A stretch of 64,000 nucleotides of DNA, taken from NCBI RefSeq assembly GCF_012910955.1, contig NZ_WTVQ01000004.1, positions 62,001 through 126,000 on the forward strand. The letters are read 5' to 3'. Origin of the DNA: Aromatoleum diolicum. GTDB taxonomy: Bacteria > Pseudomonadota > Gammaproteobacteria > Burkholderiales > Rhodocyclaceae. Every line of letters begins with the position of its first letter. Position 1 is the stretch's first letter. A program made the translations under genes and the position numbers. This document shows positions 1 through 9,098 of this stretch, piece by piece. The notes under the pieces are model-generated. The model was given only the letters and a program-made list of their open reading frames with translations. It searched no databases and was not told the DNA's origin.

Positions 1-930
1 TGCCGCGGCGACGTCGGCGTCGGCGGCCGCAAGCTGTGCCTCGGCACTGGCGAGATCGGGGCGGCGCGCGAGCAAATCGGACGGTAACCCGGGGGCGACG
101 GCGGGAATGATCAAGCTGGCGAGTGCGCCACCCGTGGGATCATTGCCTTGCGGGAGTGCCTCGGCAAAGTCCTGCGGCGTGCGCCCGACGAGCAGCGCGA
201 GCGCGCTGCGGGTCTGGCGTTCCTGCGTTTCGAGCGGCAGGATGGCCGCGCGCTGCGCCAGCACCGTGCTGCGCTGGCGGCTGACGTCGAGCGCCGAGGC
301 TGCGCCGTTGCGGTAGCGCGCCTCGGCGATGCCAAAGACGCGCTCGGCGATGGCCAGGTTGTCGCGTGCGATGTCGATGCGTTCGCGCGCCGAGAGCAGC
401 TGGAAGTAGGTGTTGGTGACGCCGGCCAGCAGGGTCAGGCGCGCCGTTTCGCGGTCGTAGCGGCTCGCCGCGAGGCTCGCGTCGGCGCCCTGGATGCCGG
501 CCGCAAGACGGCCCCAGAGGTCTACTTCATAGCCGATCGACAGCGACGCCCCCGACGATTCGCTGTCCACGGCGCGGCTGCCGTCGCCGGCTTCGCTGCG
601 GCGCCAGCCGGTGTCGGCACCCATGCTCGCCGAAGGCAGCAGCGTCGCGCCGGCGGCGCGTAGCGCGATCTCGGCCTGGCGCACGCGTTCGATGGATACC
701 CGAAAATCCGGGTTGCCGGCGAGCGCTTCGTCGATCAGCGCCTCCAGGCGCTGCGACGCGAAGTCGCGCCACCACTGCGCACTGGGGCGCGCGGCGTCGG
801 CCTGGACGGGTTCGCCCCAGGACGACGGCAGCGCGACGTCCGGTCGCGTGGCGGGTTCGGTGATTGCGCAGCCGCCGAGGATCAGCGCGATGGCAGCGGC
901 AAGCGAGAGACGAGGAGCGGGGGAGTGCAT
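1..930 (-). CDS. NodT/TolC-family outer-membrane efflux lipoprotein (3' end outside window)
   Basis: Outer-membrane channel of a tripartite efflux pump. The frame is open from an ATG at 928-930 to the left edge, giving 310 residues; the family is usually about 460-490, so the C-terminal third is missing. The N-terminus has a lipoprotein signal ending LILGGC, so the mature protein should be lipid-anchored through that cysteine. Alanine/arginine-rich heptad-like stretches (about residues 90-230) fit the coiled-coil tunnel helices of the family. The gene starts 8 bp after the macB stop, so it is the third gene of a macA-macB-channel operon and probably serves as the outer-membrane exit for MacAB. 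Family assignment is from recognition of the sequence; the substrate is unknown. Confidence 0.88.
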   Translation of the reverse strand, partial: MHSPAPRLSLAAAIALILGGCAITEPATRPDVALPSSWGEPVQADAARPSAQWWRDFASQRLEALIDEALAGNPDFRVSIERVRQAEIALRAAGATLLPSASMGADTGWRRSEAGDGSRAVDSESSGASLSIGYEVDLWGRLAAGIQGADASLAASRYDRETARLTLLAGVTNTYFQLLSARERIDIARDNLAIAERVFGIAEARYRNGAASALDVSRQRSTVLAQRAAILPLETQERQTRSALALLVGRTPQDFAEALPQGNDPTGGALASLIIPAVAPGLPSDLLARRPDLASAEAQLAAADADVAAA

Positions 931-938
931 GGTGGGAT

Positions 939-2927
939 TCATTCCGACGCGAGTGCGACGACCGGGTCGAGGCGGGCCGCCTTGCGCGCCGGCAAATAGC
1001 CGAAGATCAGACCGGTGGCAAAAGCGCAGCCGAAGGCGAGCAGCACCGGTGGCAGCGAATACTCGATCGGCGTCTCGAAGGTTTCGATGATCGCCGCGGC
1101 GGCCAGACCGACCGCAACGCCGATCACGCCACCGAGCGCGGAAACCACCAGCGCCTCGATCAGGAACTGCTGCAGGATGTTCTTCATGCGTGCGCCGGTC
1201 GCCATGCGGATGCCGATCTCGCGCGTACGCTCGGTGACCGACACCAGCATGATGTTCATCACGCCGATGCCGCCGACCAGCAGCGAGATCGCGGCGACGG
1301 TGCCGAGCAGCACGGTCAGCGTGTTCTGGGTTTCCGAGGCGCTTTCGATGATCGACGCCATGTTGCGGATCTGGAAGTCCTCGATGCCGGCGTGGCGCGC
1401 CTGCAGCAGCGTGTGCACGGTCTCCTGGGTGTCGTCGATCTGCGCGACGTCGACGACGGCGACGATCGCACTGCGCAGGTGGCGCTGGCCGGTCAGGCGC
1501 AAGCTGCCGGTCGAGTACGGGACGAAGATCACGTCGTCCTGGTCCGAGCCCCACGGCGTCGCGCCCATCGGTCCCATCACGCCGACGACCTGGAACACCA
1601 GGCTATTGACGATCACGTATTGACCGACCGGATCGGCATCGCCGAACAGCGCCTTCGCCACCGTCTGACCAAGCACCGTGACCGTCGCATAGCTGCGTTC
1701 GTCGTCGGCGGAAAAGAAGGTGCCGCGCGCCACTGGCCAGTCGCGCGCGATCGTGTAGTCGGCCCCGGTCGCGGACGCGGACGTACGGTGGTCGGCATTG
1801 CCGTAGCGGATCGTGATCCCGGTGCTCTGCTCCGGTACTGCCGCGAGCACGTTCGGCAGTTCGGCGATCGCGCGCACGTCGTCGGGCACCAGTGTCGCGG
1901 TGGTGTCGCGGCCGCGCTGGTTCGGCGCACCGGGACGCACCGTCAGCAGGTTGGTCCCCATCGCGCTGATGCTCGCGACGACGTCGCGCTTGGCGCCGTC
2001 GCCGATGGCGAGCATCGCGATCACCGCGGCCACGCCGATGACGATGCCGAGCAGCGTCAACCCGGCACGGAACAGGTTGGCGCGCAGCGCCCGCAGCGCG
2101 GTGCGGGTGGCCTCGACGACGTCGGACAATTGCGAAGTGCGGTCGATGTGCGGCGCGAAGTCCGGCTCGGTGCCGCTGCGCGGATGCGGACCCGGATCCG
2201 CGACGACCTTGCCATCGCGGATTTCGATGATGCGCTGCGCCTGCTCGGCAACTTCGCGTTCGTGGGTGATCAGGATGATGGTGTGACCGTCTGCCGACAG
2301 CTTGCGCAGCAGTTGCATGACCTCGGCGCCACTCTTGCTGTCGAGTGCGCCGGTCGGCTCGTCGGCGAGGATCACGCGGCCGCCGTTCATCAATGCACGC
2401 GCAATCGACACGCGCTGTTGCTGGCCGCCGGAGAGCTGGCTGGGCCGGTGCTCGCAGCGCGTTTGCAGCCCCAGCGCGGTGAGCAGTTCAATCGCGCGCG
2501 CGTGGCGCTCGGTCGGCGGCATGCCCGAATAGACCGCCGGCACCTCAACGTTTTCGCGCGCACTGGCGCCGCCGATCAGGTTATAGCTCTGGAACACGAA
2601 GCCGAAGGTTTCGCGCCGCAGCCGCGCCAGCTCGTCGCGTTCAAGTCCGGCGACATCCTGCCCCATGAAGCGGTAGGTACCGCTGCTCGGTCGGTCGAGG
2701 CAGCCGAGGATGTTCATCAAGGTCGACTTGCCCGAGCCGGAACTGCCGACGATGGCGACAAATTCGCCTGGGTAGATCGTCAGGTCGATGCCGTGCAGCA
2801 CCTCCACCGCGAGCTCGCCGTTGTGGAAGGTCTTGGTGATCCCGGCAAGTTCGATCAGCGGCTCGCCGGACGGCCGCCTGAGGGGCGAATCCGCGTCCAG
2901 TCCGGCAATCTGCGGTTCGGCTTTCAT
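939..2927 (-). CDS. macB: MacB-like ABC transporter, fused ATPase and permease
   Basis: Inner-membrane ATPase/permease of a MacAB-type efflux pump, 662 residues, the usual length. The N-terminal ABC domain shows Walker [10 protein letters not shown] (about residues 61-69), the signature LSGGQQQRV and Walker B VILADEP followed by a D-loop. One membrane segment follows near residue 285-305, then a large periplasmic domain and three C-terminal membrane helices ending in the motif region with GYLPARKAA, as in FtsX/MacB permeases. The ATG overlaps the macA stop by 4 bp (ATGA), indicating translational coupling. MacB homologues export macrolides, peptides or siderophores; which applies here cannot be read from the sequence. 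Confidence 0.95.
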   Translation of the reverse strand: MKAEPQIAGLDADSPLRRPSGEPLIELAGITKTFHNGELAVEVLHGIDLTIYPGEFVAIVGSSGSGKSTLMNILGCLDRPSSGTYRFMGQDVAGLERDELARLRRETFGFVFQSYNLIGGASARENVEVPAVYSGMPPTERHARAIELLTALGLQTRCEHRPSQLSGGQQQRVSIARALMNGGRVILADEPTGALDSKSGAEVMQLLRKLSADGHTIILITHEREVAEQAQRIIEIRDGKVVADPGPHPRSGTEPDFAPHIDRTSQLSDVVEATRTALRALRANLFRAGLTLLGIVIGVAAVIAMLAIGDGAKRDVVASISAMGTNLLTVRPGAPNQRGRDTTATLVPDDVRAIAELPNVLAAVPEQSTGITIRYGNADHRTSASATGADYTIARDWPVARGTFFSADDERSYATVTVLGQTVAKALFGDADPVGQYVIVNSLVFQVVGVMGPMGATPWGSDQDDVIFVPYSTGSLRLTGQRHLRSAIVAVVDVAQIDDTQETVHTLLQARHAGIEDFQIRNMASIIESASETQNTLTVLLGTVAAISLLVGGIGVMNIMLVSVTERTREIGIRMATGARMKNILQQFLIEALVVSALGGVIGVAVGLAAAAIIETFETPIEYSLPPVLLAFGCAFATGLIFGYLPARKAARLDPVVALASE

Positions 2928-4231
2928 AGCCGTGGTGAGCGACGCGGGGTGCTGTTGGCCACGCCCTTGTCGCTGCTGGCCATGCCGGAAACGACGCGTT
3001 CGCCCTCTTCCAGCCCCGACAGCACCTGTGCCTGGATGCGGCTGCGGACGCCGATCTCGATCTGGCGATCCTGCAGCGAGCCGTCCGCGCTTGCGACCTT
3101 GACGGTGGCTCGGCGTGTCCCCGATCCTGTGGCCGATGGCGTCTTCGCGGTGTCGCCCGCTGGCGCCGCACCGGCTGTGGCGGTCGTCTGTCGCCCCCCA
3201 ACCGGCCGCGCTTCGCCGCCTTGCGCGCGCGCCTTGGCCCGCTCCGCGCGACCCGCAGCGATGGCCGACATCGGCACCAGCAGCGCATCCTTCGCCGACG
3301 CGACGACGAAGAACACCTGCGCGGTCATCTGTGTCATCAAGGCCTGATTGGGATTGGCGACGTCGAACAGCGCGTTGTAGAGGACGACGTTATTCTGCAC
3401 CACCGGCGTCGGCTCGATCTTGCGCAGCTTGCCCTCCCAGCGGCGACCGTCACCGCCGAGCGTCGTGAAGTAGGCCACCATGTCCAGGCGCAGGCGGCTC
3501 ACGTCGGCCTCCGACACCTGGGTTTGCACCGTCATCGTCGACAGATCGGCGATGCGCAGGATCACCGGCGCCTGCTGGCTGGCGATCAGCGTCTGTCCCT
3601 GGCGCGCGGTGATCGACACCACGGTGCCGGAAATCGGCGCGTAGATGCGCGCGTAGTTCAGATTGGCCTCGTCGGCGCGCAGGTTGGATTCGGTCTGGTC
3701 GATCTGTGCCTTCAGCGCCTCGACCTGTGCCTGCGCCGACAGCAGCACCGCCTCGGCATTCTGCAGCGCCTCGGTGGTCGTCGCGTCCTCCGCCATCAGG
3801 TTGCGCTGGCGCTGCAACTGCGTGGTTGCAAGCGTCCGGCTCGCCTCGCGGTCCATCAGTTGCGCACGCAGATTGCGCAGTTGCGCGCGCGTCGCGTCGA
3901 CACGGGTTTGCAGCACGACCGGGTCGATCTCGGCGAGCAGGTCGCCGGACTTCACCTCGGAGCCGACCTCGACGTGGATCTTCTTCAGCTGTCCCGACAC
4001 CTGTGCGCCGACATCGACGTAATCGCGCGGCTGCAGCGTCCCGGTGGCGGTGACGACGTCCTCGAGGTCACCGCGCGAGACAGTGGTGAACTGGTATCGG
4101 GCGAGTTCGTCGGGCGTGGCGAAATACTTCGTCCACACGAACCAGACGCCGGCCCCCAGCACGCTGGCAGTCACCAGGGCAATCAGGGCGCGGCGCCAGC
4201 GGCGTGGCTTGGACGCAGGGGATGGATTCAT
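2924..4231 (-). CDS. macA: MacA-like periplasmic adaptor (RND/MFP family)
   Basis: Membrane-fusion adaptor that links MacB to the outer-membrane channel. I chose the ATG at 4229-4231, giving 435 residues, because it places an arginine-rich start directly before a single membrane anchor (about residues 14-33); the frame stays open upstream but that extension does not look like protein. A biotinyl-lipoyl-like half-motif, a long coiled-coil hairpin (about residues 105-190) and the matching second half-motif follow, then beta-barrel and membrane-proximal domains. An Ala/Gly-rich low-complexity insert lies near residues 330-375. No strong ribosome-binding site is visible. First gene of the operon with macB and the NodT-like channel. 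Confidence 0.93.
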   Translation of the reverse strand: MNPSPASKPRRWRRALIALVTASVLGAGVWFVWTKYFATPDELARYQFTTVSRGDLEDVVTATGTLQPRDYVDVGAQVSGQLKKIHVEVGSEVKSGDLLAEIDPVVLQTRVDATRAQLRNLRAQLMDREASRTLATTQLQRQRNLMAEDATTTEALQNAEAVLLSAQAQVEALKAQIDQTESNLRADEANLNYARIYAPISGTVVSITARQGQTLIASQQAPVILRIADLSTMTVQTQVSEADVSRLRLDMVAYFTTLGGDGRRWEGKLRKIEPTPVVQNNVVLYNALFDVANPNQALMTQMTAQVFFVVASAKDALLVPMSAIAAGRAERAKARAQGGEARPVGGRQTTATAGAAPAGDTAKTPSATGSGTRRATVKVASADGSLQDRQIEIGVRSRIQAQVLSGLEEGERVVSGMASSDKGVANSTPRRSPRL

Positions 4232-4460
4232 GTCGGAGATTTGCGAACGGTAGTGGATGTCGAAGCGGGAACAGTGTCGCCGTGGGCGATCGAATTGGCA
4301 AATGGATATCCCGATGCGCTGATCGTGCCCGGCCGTACTTTGGCGCGAACCGATGTTGCAGTGCAAAGGATAAGCGAATGCCTACCGTTGCTTTGTATCG
4401 TATTGCAGGTGTGGGGTTCCCGCGCGGGGGCGCGGCGGCGCAGTGGGGGCGCGAGGGAAA
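4232..4460. other. Intergenic region upstream of macA
   Basis: About 230 bp between the exbD terminator and the macA start. It must hold the macA promoter, but I could not pick out convincing -35/-10 boxes or an operator. Reading frames through it have no recognisable protein character. Confidence 0.4.
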
Positions 4461-4492
4461 GGGAGGCCGCGGGGCTTGCCGCGCGGCCTCCC
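4461..4492 (-). terminator. Intrinsic terminator after exbD
   Basis: Perfect 11-bp GC-rich inverted repeat (4461-4471 with 4482-4492) with a 10-nt loop, lying 3 bp past the exbD stop. On the minus strand it is followed by TTTCCC, a short U-tract. It probably ends the tonB-exbB-exbD transcript and separates it from the macA operon. Confidence 0.7.
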
Positions 4493-4495
4493 GGG

Positions 4496-4912
4496 TCAAT
4501 GCTCGGGAACGGTGATGAAGCCCATCTTCTGGATGCCGGCAGTGCGCGCGGCGGACATGATTTCCGCGAGCTTCTGGTAACGCGTCTCGCGATCGGCGCG
4601 CAGATGCAGTTCCGGTTGCACGGTCTGTGCCGCAGTAGCGGCAAGGCGCGTCGGCAATTCGCTGTCGGCGATCGGCTGATCGTTCCAGAAGAGCTTGCCG
4701 GTGGCGTCGACCGCGAGGGTCACGGTTTCCGGCTTCTCGTTGCTCGCCTGACTCGCCGCCGTCGGCAGGTCGATCTTGACCGCATGCGTCAGCAGCGGGG
4801 CGGTGATCATGAAGACGATCAGCAACACCAGCATCACGTCGATGAGCGGGACCATGTTGATCTCGCTCATCGGTGCGGAGCTCGTTTCCTGATTGAAGCT
4901 CCCGAAGGCCAT
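4496..4912 (-). CDS. exbD: Biopolymer transport protein ExbD/TolR family
   Basis: Stator subunit of the TonB energising complex, 138 residues. One N-terminal membrane helix (about residues 20-42) carries the membrane aspartate in the motif PLIDVMLVLL, which the family uses for proton flow; the rest is a periplasmic domain. I chose the ATG at 4910-4912 because it overlaps the exbB stop in a TAATG arrangement; longer frames upstream are antisense artefacts. The pairing with tonB and exbB favours ExbD over TolR. The gene is followed immediately by a strong hairpin terminator. Confidence 0.93.
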   Translation of the reverse strand: MAFGSFNQETSSAPMSEINMVPLIDVMLVLLIVFMITAPLLTHAVKIDLPTAASQASNEKPETVTLAVDATGKLFWNDQPIADSELPTRLAATAAQTVQPELHLRADRETRYQKLAEIMSAARTAGIQKMGFITVPEH

Positions 4913-5688
4913 TACGCCGCTCCCGCGTTGCTCAGACCGAGTTTGCCGGTCGCCTTGGCGTTCGTGCCGGCAGTTCGCGCAGAGGTATCGCCGCCGGGGG
5001 CGCTCGCGAGGCGTGTGCCGGTGGTGAACCACGCGTGGAGGTCGTGCGCGAAAGCGTCGAGTTCCGACAGTTCCAGGCGGTTCGCGCGGGTGAAGGTGTT
5101 GAACGCAAGCACGGCGGGAATCGCGACGAACAGGCCGAAGGCAGTCATGATCAAGGCTTCGCCGACCGGCCCGGCGACCTTGTCGAGCGTTGCAGCGCCC
5201 GAAGTGCTGATGCTGATCAGCGCGTGGTAGATGCCCCACACCGTGCCGAACAGGCCGACGAAGGGCGCGGTCGAGCCGATCGAAGCAAGCACGGTGAGGC
5301 CGGACTCCAGTTGTGCCGTCGAGAGCGCGATCGACTTGCGCATCGCGCGGGTGACGAATTCGTCGGCATCGAGCTTGCCACCCAGCGTCTCGGCCACCGT
5401 GTGGCGACGCAAATGTTCGGTGGCGGCCGCACCCTGGCGTGCCAGCGCCTCGAACGGCGAGCCCGGCGCACCCTGCGACAGCCGCAGCAAGCCTTCATCG
5501 AGGCTGGCGGCGTTCCAGAACGCTTCGACCGCGCCGTCGAAGCGGCGCGCGCGCAGCTGGCGTGCGGCACGCACGGCGATCAGATACCAGCTCGCAACCG
5601 ACATCACGACCAGCACGAATGCGACGAGCTTGATAAGGAGATCCGACTGGGCCCACAGATGGGACAGGCCGAAAGTGTCGGTGAGCAT
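4912..5688 (-). CDS. exbB: ExbB/TolQ/MotA family proton channel
   Basis: Proton-channel subunit that, with ExbD, powers TonB. 258 residues with three predicted membrane helices: one near residues 18-40 and two in the conserved C-terminal half, including the stretch around TAPFVGLFGTVWGIYHA that marks the ExbB/TolQ family. A polar cytoplasmic loop lies between the first and second helices. The start codon lies 2 bp after the tonB stop and the end overlaps exbD by 1 bp, so tonB-exbB-exbD is a tightly coupled operon. Confidence 0.95.
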   Translation of the reverse strand: MLTDTFGLSHLWAQSDLLIKLVAFVLVVMSVASWYLIAVRAARQLRARRFDGAVEAFWNAASLDEGLLRLSQGAPGSPFEALARQGAAATEHLRRHTVAETLGGKLDADEFVTRAMRKSIALSTAQLESGLTVLASIGSTAPFVGLFGTVWGIYHALISISTSGAATLDKVAGPVGEALIMTAFGLFVAIPAVLAFNTFTRANRLELSELDAFAHDLHAWFTTGTRLASAPGGDTSARTAGTNAKATGKLGLSNAGAA

Positions 5689-5690
5689 GT

Positions 5691-6506
5691 TCAGTTTCCT
5701 TCGAGTTTGAAAACGATCGGGACGATGACCGAGGCGTCTACCGCGCGGCCGTCCTGCTTGGCCGGCACGAAACGCCAGCGCAGGACCGATTCGCGGGCGG
5801 CGTTGTCGAGCCGGCTGACACCGGAACTTTCCGCCAGTTCGACCTTGCCGGGCAAGCCCTCGGCGGTGACCTGCACGCGCAGCATCACCTTGCCTTCCTC
5901 GCGCATGCGGCGCGCCAGCGGCGGATAGGCCGGTGCGGGGTTGTTCAGATAGGCGGCATCGAAGCGTGCCGCGACGATCGGGGGCGGCGCTTCCGGCGCG
6001 GGGCGGACCGGTGCGGTCGCGGGAGGCGGCGCCTCGCGCGGGGCCTCCTGCGGCGGCTGAGGTGTCGCGTCGGTGCTGATCGCGCTGGCCGATTCGACCA
6101 TCGGCACCGGAACGGGGGCCGGCGGCTGGGCGGTGCGTACCTTGGGTCTGGGTTGTGGCTTGACGACCGGCTTCGGCGCAGGCGGTGTGGGCGGGGGCGC
6201 CACCGTCACCGCCACCGGCGGGATCGGCACCGGCAGTTCGATCAGCGCGACGGAAATCGGCGTCTCCGGCGCTGCAGCGGGCTGTTGGGCCAGTCGCGAA
6301 ATGCCGATGAGGGCCGCGACGTGCGCGACCACCACCAGTGCGAGGGTCAGCCTGCGCTCGCGCGCGCCGCCGGCCCGCGGCCGCGCGCGCCGCTGCACAC
6401 CCGTGAATGCCGCGTCCAGCGGCGGCGCAAAGGATAGTGACCGGCGGCCGTCGGTGGTCGGTGGGGCGGTGAACGGATCAACGGGCAGGGCGTGCGACAG
6501 GACCAT
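5691..6506 (-). CDS. tonB: Energy transducer TonB
   Basis: Carries proton-motive-force energy from ExbBD to outer-membrane siderophore or heme receptors. 271 residues from the ATG at 6504-6506, chosen because GAGG sits 5 nt upstream; a TTG ten codons earlier overlaps the preceding small gene and is a weaker candidate. A cytoplasmic basic N-terminus is followed by a single membrane helix (about residues 46-64), a long Pro/Ala/Lys/Arg-rich spacer (about 75-180), and a C-terminal TonB domain with YPPLARRMREEGKV and a conserved ending VLRWRFVPA. Upstream neighbours are bfr, bfd and hemP, so iron or heme uptake is its likely role. Confidence 0.95.
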   Translation of the reverse strand: MVLSHALPVDPFTAPPTTDGRRSLSFAPPLDAAFTGVQRRARPRAGGARERRLTLALVVVAHVAALIGISRLAQQPAAAPETPISVALIELPVPIPPVAVTVAPPPTPPAPKPVVKPQPRPKVRTAQPPAPVPVPMVESASAISTDATPQPPQEAPREAPPPATAPVRPAPEAPPPIVAARFDAAYLNNPAPAYPPLARRMREEGKVMLRVQVTAEGLPGKVELAESSGVSRLDNAARESVLRWRFVPAKQDGRAVDASVIVPIVFKLEGN

Positions 6507-6532
6507 CGGTGCCTCGGGCTGTCCGGCGTGGC

Positions 6533-6658
6533 TCAAGCGATCAGCTGATCAATGAGCACTGCTGCCAGCGCCAGATACATCGCCACGCGGTGCGCGGCAA
6601 AAGCGGGCCCCTGTGCCCGTGCCGGGGTGCCCAGACGGGCGTCATGCGAAAGATTCAT
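6533..6658 (-). CDS. Small predicted membrane protein between bfr and tonB (41 residues)
   Basis: A short frame of 41 codons with a good ribosome-binding site (GGAGA, 10 nt before the ATG at 6656-6658). The product has a basic N-terminal half of about 23 residues and then a hydrophobic segment, VAMYLALAAVLIDQLIA, long enough to span or insert in the membrane. It ends 26 bp upstream of the chosen tonB ATG and would overlap the alternative tonB TTG. I do not recognise the family. Position and strand suggest co-expression with tonB-exbB-exbD, perhaps as a small accessory of the TonB complex; that role is inference. It could also be a leader peptide coupling tonB translation. Confidence 0.6.
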   Translation of the reverse strand: MNLSHDARLGTPARAQGPAFAAHRVAMYLALAAVLIDQLIA

Positions 6659-6736
6659 GCTTGCCAGTTCTCCATTCAATAAGCGGGCTGGCTCGTTCTG
6701 GGGGGGAACTGGCTGGCGTGTTCTGTCGGGTCAATG

Positions 6737-6758
6737 CCGGCACGGCGCAGCGTGCCGG
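6737..6758 (-). terminator. Possible hairpin terminator after bfr
   Basis: Eight-bp perfect inverted repeat (CCGGCACG/CGTGCCGG) with a 6-nt loop, 24 bp past the bfr stop. No U-tract follows on the minus strand, so it may only attenuate, or act as a 3' stabiliser between bfr and the tonB unit. Confidence 0.3.
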
Positions 6759-6781
6759 TAGTGGGGCAGGGCGGCGTATGT

Positions 6782-7258
6782 TCAGCTGGCGTCGCCCATC
6801 TGCGATTGCAGGTAGTTCTGCAGCCCCACCTTGTCGACCAGCTCGATCTGTGTCTCGAGGTAGTCGATATGTTCTTCGGTGTCCTCGAGGAGTTCCTCGA
6901 ACAGCTCCCGCGAGACATAGTCCTTACAGGATTCGCAATACGTGATCGCCTCGACCAGGTCGCTGCGCGCCCCCTGCTCGAGTTTCAGATCGCCCTGCAG
7001 GCACTCGGGCACGTTTTCGCCGATCATCAGCTTGTTCAGGTTCTGCAGATTAGGCAGTCCTTCGAGGAACAGCACACGCTCGATCAGCTTGTCGGCGTGC
7101 TTCATTTCCTCGATCGATTCTTCGTACTCATGGTGCCCCAGCTTGCCCAGGCCCCAGTTCTTGTACATGCGCGCATGCAGGAAGTACTGGTTGATGGCGG
7201 TCAGTTCGTTGGTCAGCTGCTTGTTGAGGAACTGAAGGACTTTTTTATCGCCTTTCAT
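6782..7258 (-). CDS. bfr: Bacterioferritin
   Basis: Heme-containing iron-storage protein, 158 residues, the same length as the E. coli protein, so numbering transfers directly. Ferroxidase-centre residues E18, E51, H54, E94 and H130 are present, as is heme ligand M52. At position 127, where E. coli has a glutamate ligand, this protein has threonine (in the stretch EDTEEHIDY). I chose the ATG at 7256-7258 because it overlaps the bfd stop (ATGA). It follows bfd and hemP, giving an iron storage and release unit. Confidence 0.96.
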   Translation of the reverse strand: MKGDKKVLQFLNKQLTNELTAINQYFLHARMYKNWGLGKLGHHEYEESIEEMKHADKLIERVLFLEGLPNLQNLNKLMIGENVPECLQGDLKLEQGARSDLVEAITYCESCKDYVSRELFEELLEDTEEHIDYLETQIELVDKVGLQNYLQSQMGDAS

Positions 7259-7491
7259 ACGGCCTCCGCGGCAAAGGAAAACGAGGGCACGAAGCCAGCC
7301 AGCGCCGGCTCTGCGGTCGGAATCTGTTCCGCCAGCGCCGAACGCAGGCAGTCGCGTGCGCAGGTCGCACAACGGCCACATTCGCCCGCCACGCCTAGCC
7401 GGTTGCGCAGTTCGCGCAGCGTGGAGGCGCCTTCGCTGACGGCTTGTCCGATGTGGCGTTCGGTTACTGCGTTACAGACACAGACGTACAT
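7255..7491 (-). CDS. bfd: Bacterioferritin-associated ferredoxin
   Basis: [2Fe-2S] protein that reduces bacterioferritin so that stored iron can be released. 78 residues; the family cysteines are visible as C4 and C6 near the N-terminus and C38 and C41 in GECGRCATC, the BFD-like Fer2 arrangement. A C-terminal tail of about 20 residues beyond the usual domain is unremarkable. It overlaps bfr by 4 bp and lies 44 bp downstream of hemP; all three should share the promoter upstream of hemP. Confidence 0.93.
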   Translation of the reverse strand: MYVCVCNAVTERHIGQAVSEGASTLRELRNRLGVAGECGRCATCARDCLRSALAEQIPTAEPALAGFVPSFSFAAEAV

Positions 7492-7535
7492 AGTCTAGCC
7501 TCGATCTTCCGTTTTTTCGCGTAAATGCCGCGGGG

Positions 7536-7739
7536 TTATTTGGTGAGAATGAGTTTGCCGGCGCGCGTGGCGCGCAGGACGTATTGCGTTCCTTCGTGGT
7601 CGATCGTCACGCTCGGCTGCCCGAGCAACAGCCGGGCACTCGAGATGACGCGCGCCAACAGGTTTTCCTCGCGCGCTTCGCTCAAGGCCGGTTCGCCAGG
7701 CGCCAGGGTGGAATGCGGCTGAACGGAGAAGGGGCGCAT
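7536..7739 (-). CDS. hemP: Hemin uptake protein HemP
   Basis: Short HemP-family protein, 67 residues, recognised by its C-terminal signature: SVTIDHEGTQYVLR followed by TRAGKLILTK. HemP proteins are associated with heme-iron uptake, and in some betaproteobacteria act as positive regulators of heme receptor genes. The ATG at 7737-7739 was preferred over an upstream TTG. No strong ribosome-binding site is seen. It is the first gene of the iron block and lies just downstream of a Fur-like palindrome. Confidence 0.9.
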   Translation of the reverse strand: MRPFSVQPHSTLAPGEPALSEAREENLLARVISSARLLLGQPSVTIDHEGTQYVLRATRAGKLILTK

Positions 7740-7759
7740 GGCGGTATCGAAAAGCAAAT

Positions 7760-7778
7760 AGGAACGATTCGCATTACA
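7760..7778 (-). promoter_or_regulatory. Candidate Fur box upstream of hemP
   Basis: The minus strand carries AATGCGAATCGTT at 7763-7775, matching 10 of 13 positions of the core AATGATAATCATT of the classical Fur box and lying 24 bp upstream of the hemP ATG. Fur repression under iron-replete conditions would fit every gene downstream. Footprinting has not been done; this is motif similarity only. Confidence 0.6.
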
Positions 7779-7908
7779 TCATCGTCTGCTTGATCGGTCA
7801 ACAGGGCTGTGATGTGATCCATGTATCAAGATGCGTGACGACGTTTGATGTGATGCCGCGGCATTGCCCTTTTCAACCCGATGCCTGCTGCGCCAGGCTG
7901 GAGCCCAC

Positions 7909-8637
7909 ATGATGTCTGCCGATGTTTCATCTCCCGAGCGCTATCTGATCGAACCTGCCCCGCGTCCGGTGGTACCTGTGGCCGGCGGGGGGCTGTTCCC
8001 GGTGCGGCGCATTTTTTGCATCGCGCGCAACTACGCCGCTCATGCGCGCGAGATGGGCGCCGACCCGACCCGTGAGAAGCCGTTCTTCTTCACCAAGCCT
8101 GCCGATGCCGTGTTGCCGGTGCGTGCCGGCGCCACCGGCGAGTTTCCCTATCCGCTGGCGAGCCAGGACGTGCACCACGAAATCGAGTTGGTCGTCGCGC
8201 TGGGTTCCGGAGGCGTCAATCTGACGCCCGAGGCGGCTAGCGCGTGCATCTGGGGCTATGCGGTCGGGCTCGACATGACCCGGCGCGACCTGCAGGCCGA
8301 AGCCAAGGCCAAGGGGCGTCCGTGGGACATCGCCAAAGCCTTCGATGCCTCCGCTCCGATCTCGCAGATCGTTCCAGCCGCGGGGCGGGTGCTGCGGTCC
8401 GGCGAAATCCGCCTCGACGTCAACGGTGCGGTGCGCCAGCGTGGCGACCTCGCCGACATGATCTGGTCAGTGCCGGAGGTGATCGCATTCTTCTCCCGCT
8501 ACTACCACCTTCAGGCCGGCGACCTGATCTTCACTGGCACGCCCGAGGGCGTCGGTCCGGTGGTCGTCGGCGATCATCTGCGCGGTGAAGTCGCCGGCGT
8601 GGGAGAACTCGATCTGCGCGTGGTGGCGGGCGCGTAA
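7909..8637 (+). CDS. Fumarylacetoacetate hydrolase-family protein
   Basis: Metal-dependent hydrolase or isomerase of the FAH superfamily, 242 residues. The core shows the family metal site in [11 protein letters not shown] (two acidic ligands) and later DMTRRDLQ, and the oxyanion region [11 protein letters not shown]. The combination of [16 protein letters not shown] near the N-terminus and this length resembles fumarylpyruvate hydrolases and related C-C hydrolases of aromatic degradation. The ATG at 7909 has GGAG 5 nt upstream; a second ATG follows immediately. It stands alone and divergent from hemP, so there is no pathway context to fix the substrate. Confidence 0.88.
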   Translation: MMSADVSSPERYLIEPAPRPVVPVAGGGLFPVRRIFCIARNYAAHAREMGADPTREKPFFFTKPADAVLPVRAGATGEFPYPLASQDVHHEIELVVALGSGGVNLTPEAASACIWGYAVGLDMTRRDLQAEAKAKGRPWDIAKAFDASAPISQIVPAAGRVLRSGEIRLDVNGAVRQRGDLADMIWSVPEVIAFFSRYYHLQAGDLIFTGTPEGVGPVVVGDHLRGEVAGVGELDLRVVAGA

Positions 8638-8662
8638 AGCCCTCAAATCAGCGGGAGAGGCG

Positions 8663-9088
8663 TCAGGGCAGGCGCAACAGCACCCTGACGCGCGAATCGG
8701 CTTCGGCAGAGGGCATGTAGCCGATCATGTTCGGTATTGAATTGAGCCACTGGCGCAGCTGCGCGATATCGGCGGCTTCCTGTGGCGGTAGCGCCCGCCC
8801 GGTGAACACCATGCGCGACCAGTGCGCGCGTATCTGGCCGGGATTCTTGCCGGTAAGGTTCTGGTAAAACCGGTCGCGCAACGGGCTGGCGGGCAAGTCG
8901 GCAAGCGTCACTGCGACGCCATCGGGAAGGCTGTGCGCGCGGCCGAGGTAGAACTGTTCGACCTGCGTCCTGGTGAGTTCCGGGAGCGGGCTCTGCGCAC
9001 CGCTGACAATGACGATCTGCGCGAGGGCGCACGGTGCCATGAACCAGGTCAGGCAGGCGACGAGAATGGCATAGGGTTTCCGGACCAC
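8663..9088 (-). CDS. Small secreted PstS-like substrate-binding protein
   Basis: About 141 residues. The GTG at 9086-9088 is preferred to an upstream ATG because GAGGG sits 7 nt before it and the choice gives a clean signal peptide (basic start, hydrophobic core, cleavage after APCALA). The mature part (for example LTRTQVEQFYLGRAHSLPDG, then WSRMVFTGRALPP) resembles the N-terminal half of phosphate-type periplasmic binding proteins, but it is only about half the length of PstS. It starts 10 bp past the stop of the porin-like gene, with its ribosome-binding site overlapping that stop. It is probably not a transporter subunit, since no ABC permease is nearby; a sensory partner of the downstream-coupled membrane protein is more likely. 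Confidence 0.78.
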   Translation of the reverse strand: MVRKPYAILVACLTWFMAPCALAQIVIVSGAQSPLPELTRTQVEQFYLGRAHSLPDGVAVTLADLPASPLRDRFYQNLTGKNPGQIRAHWSRMVFTGRALPPQEAADIAQLRQWLNSIPNMIGYMPSAEADSRVRVLLRLP

Positions 9089-9098
9089 CGCGCGGCCC

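Noticed and set aside
864-3347. Long plus-strand open frame of 827 codons opposite macB and macA
   Set aside because: Mirror frame produced by the codon bias of high-GC genes; composition is Arg/His/Asp-rich noise, and macB/macA on the other strand have full family motifs.
4232-4460. Open frames upstream of macA
   Set aside because: Arg/Pro-rich, no ribosome-binding sites, no family resemblance.
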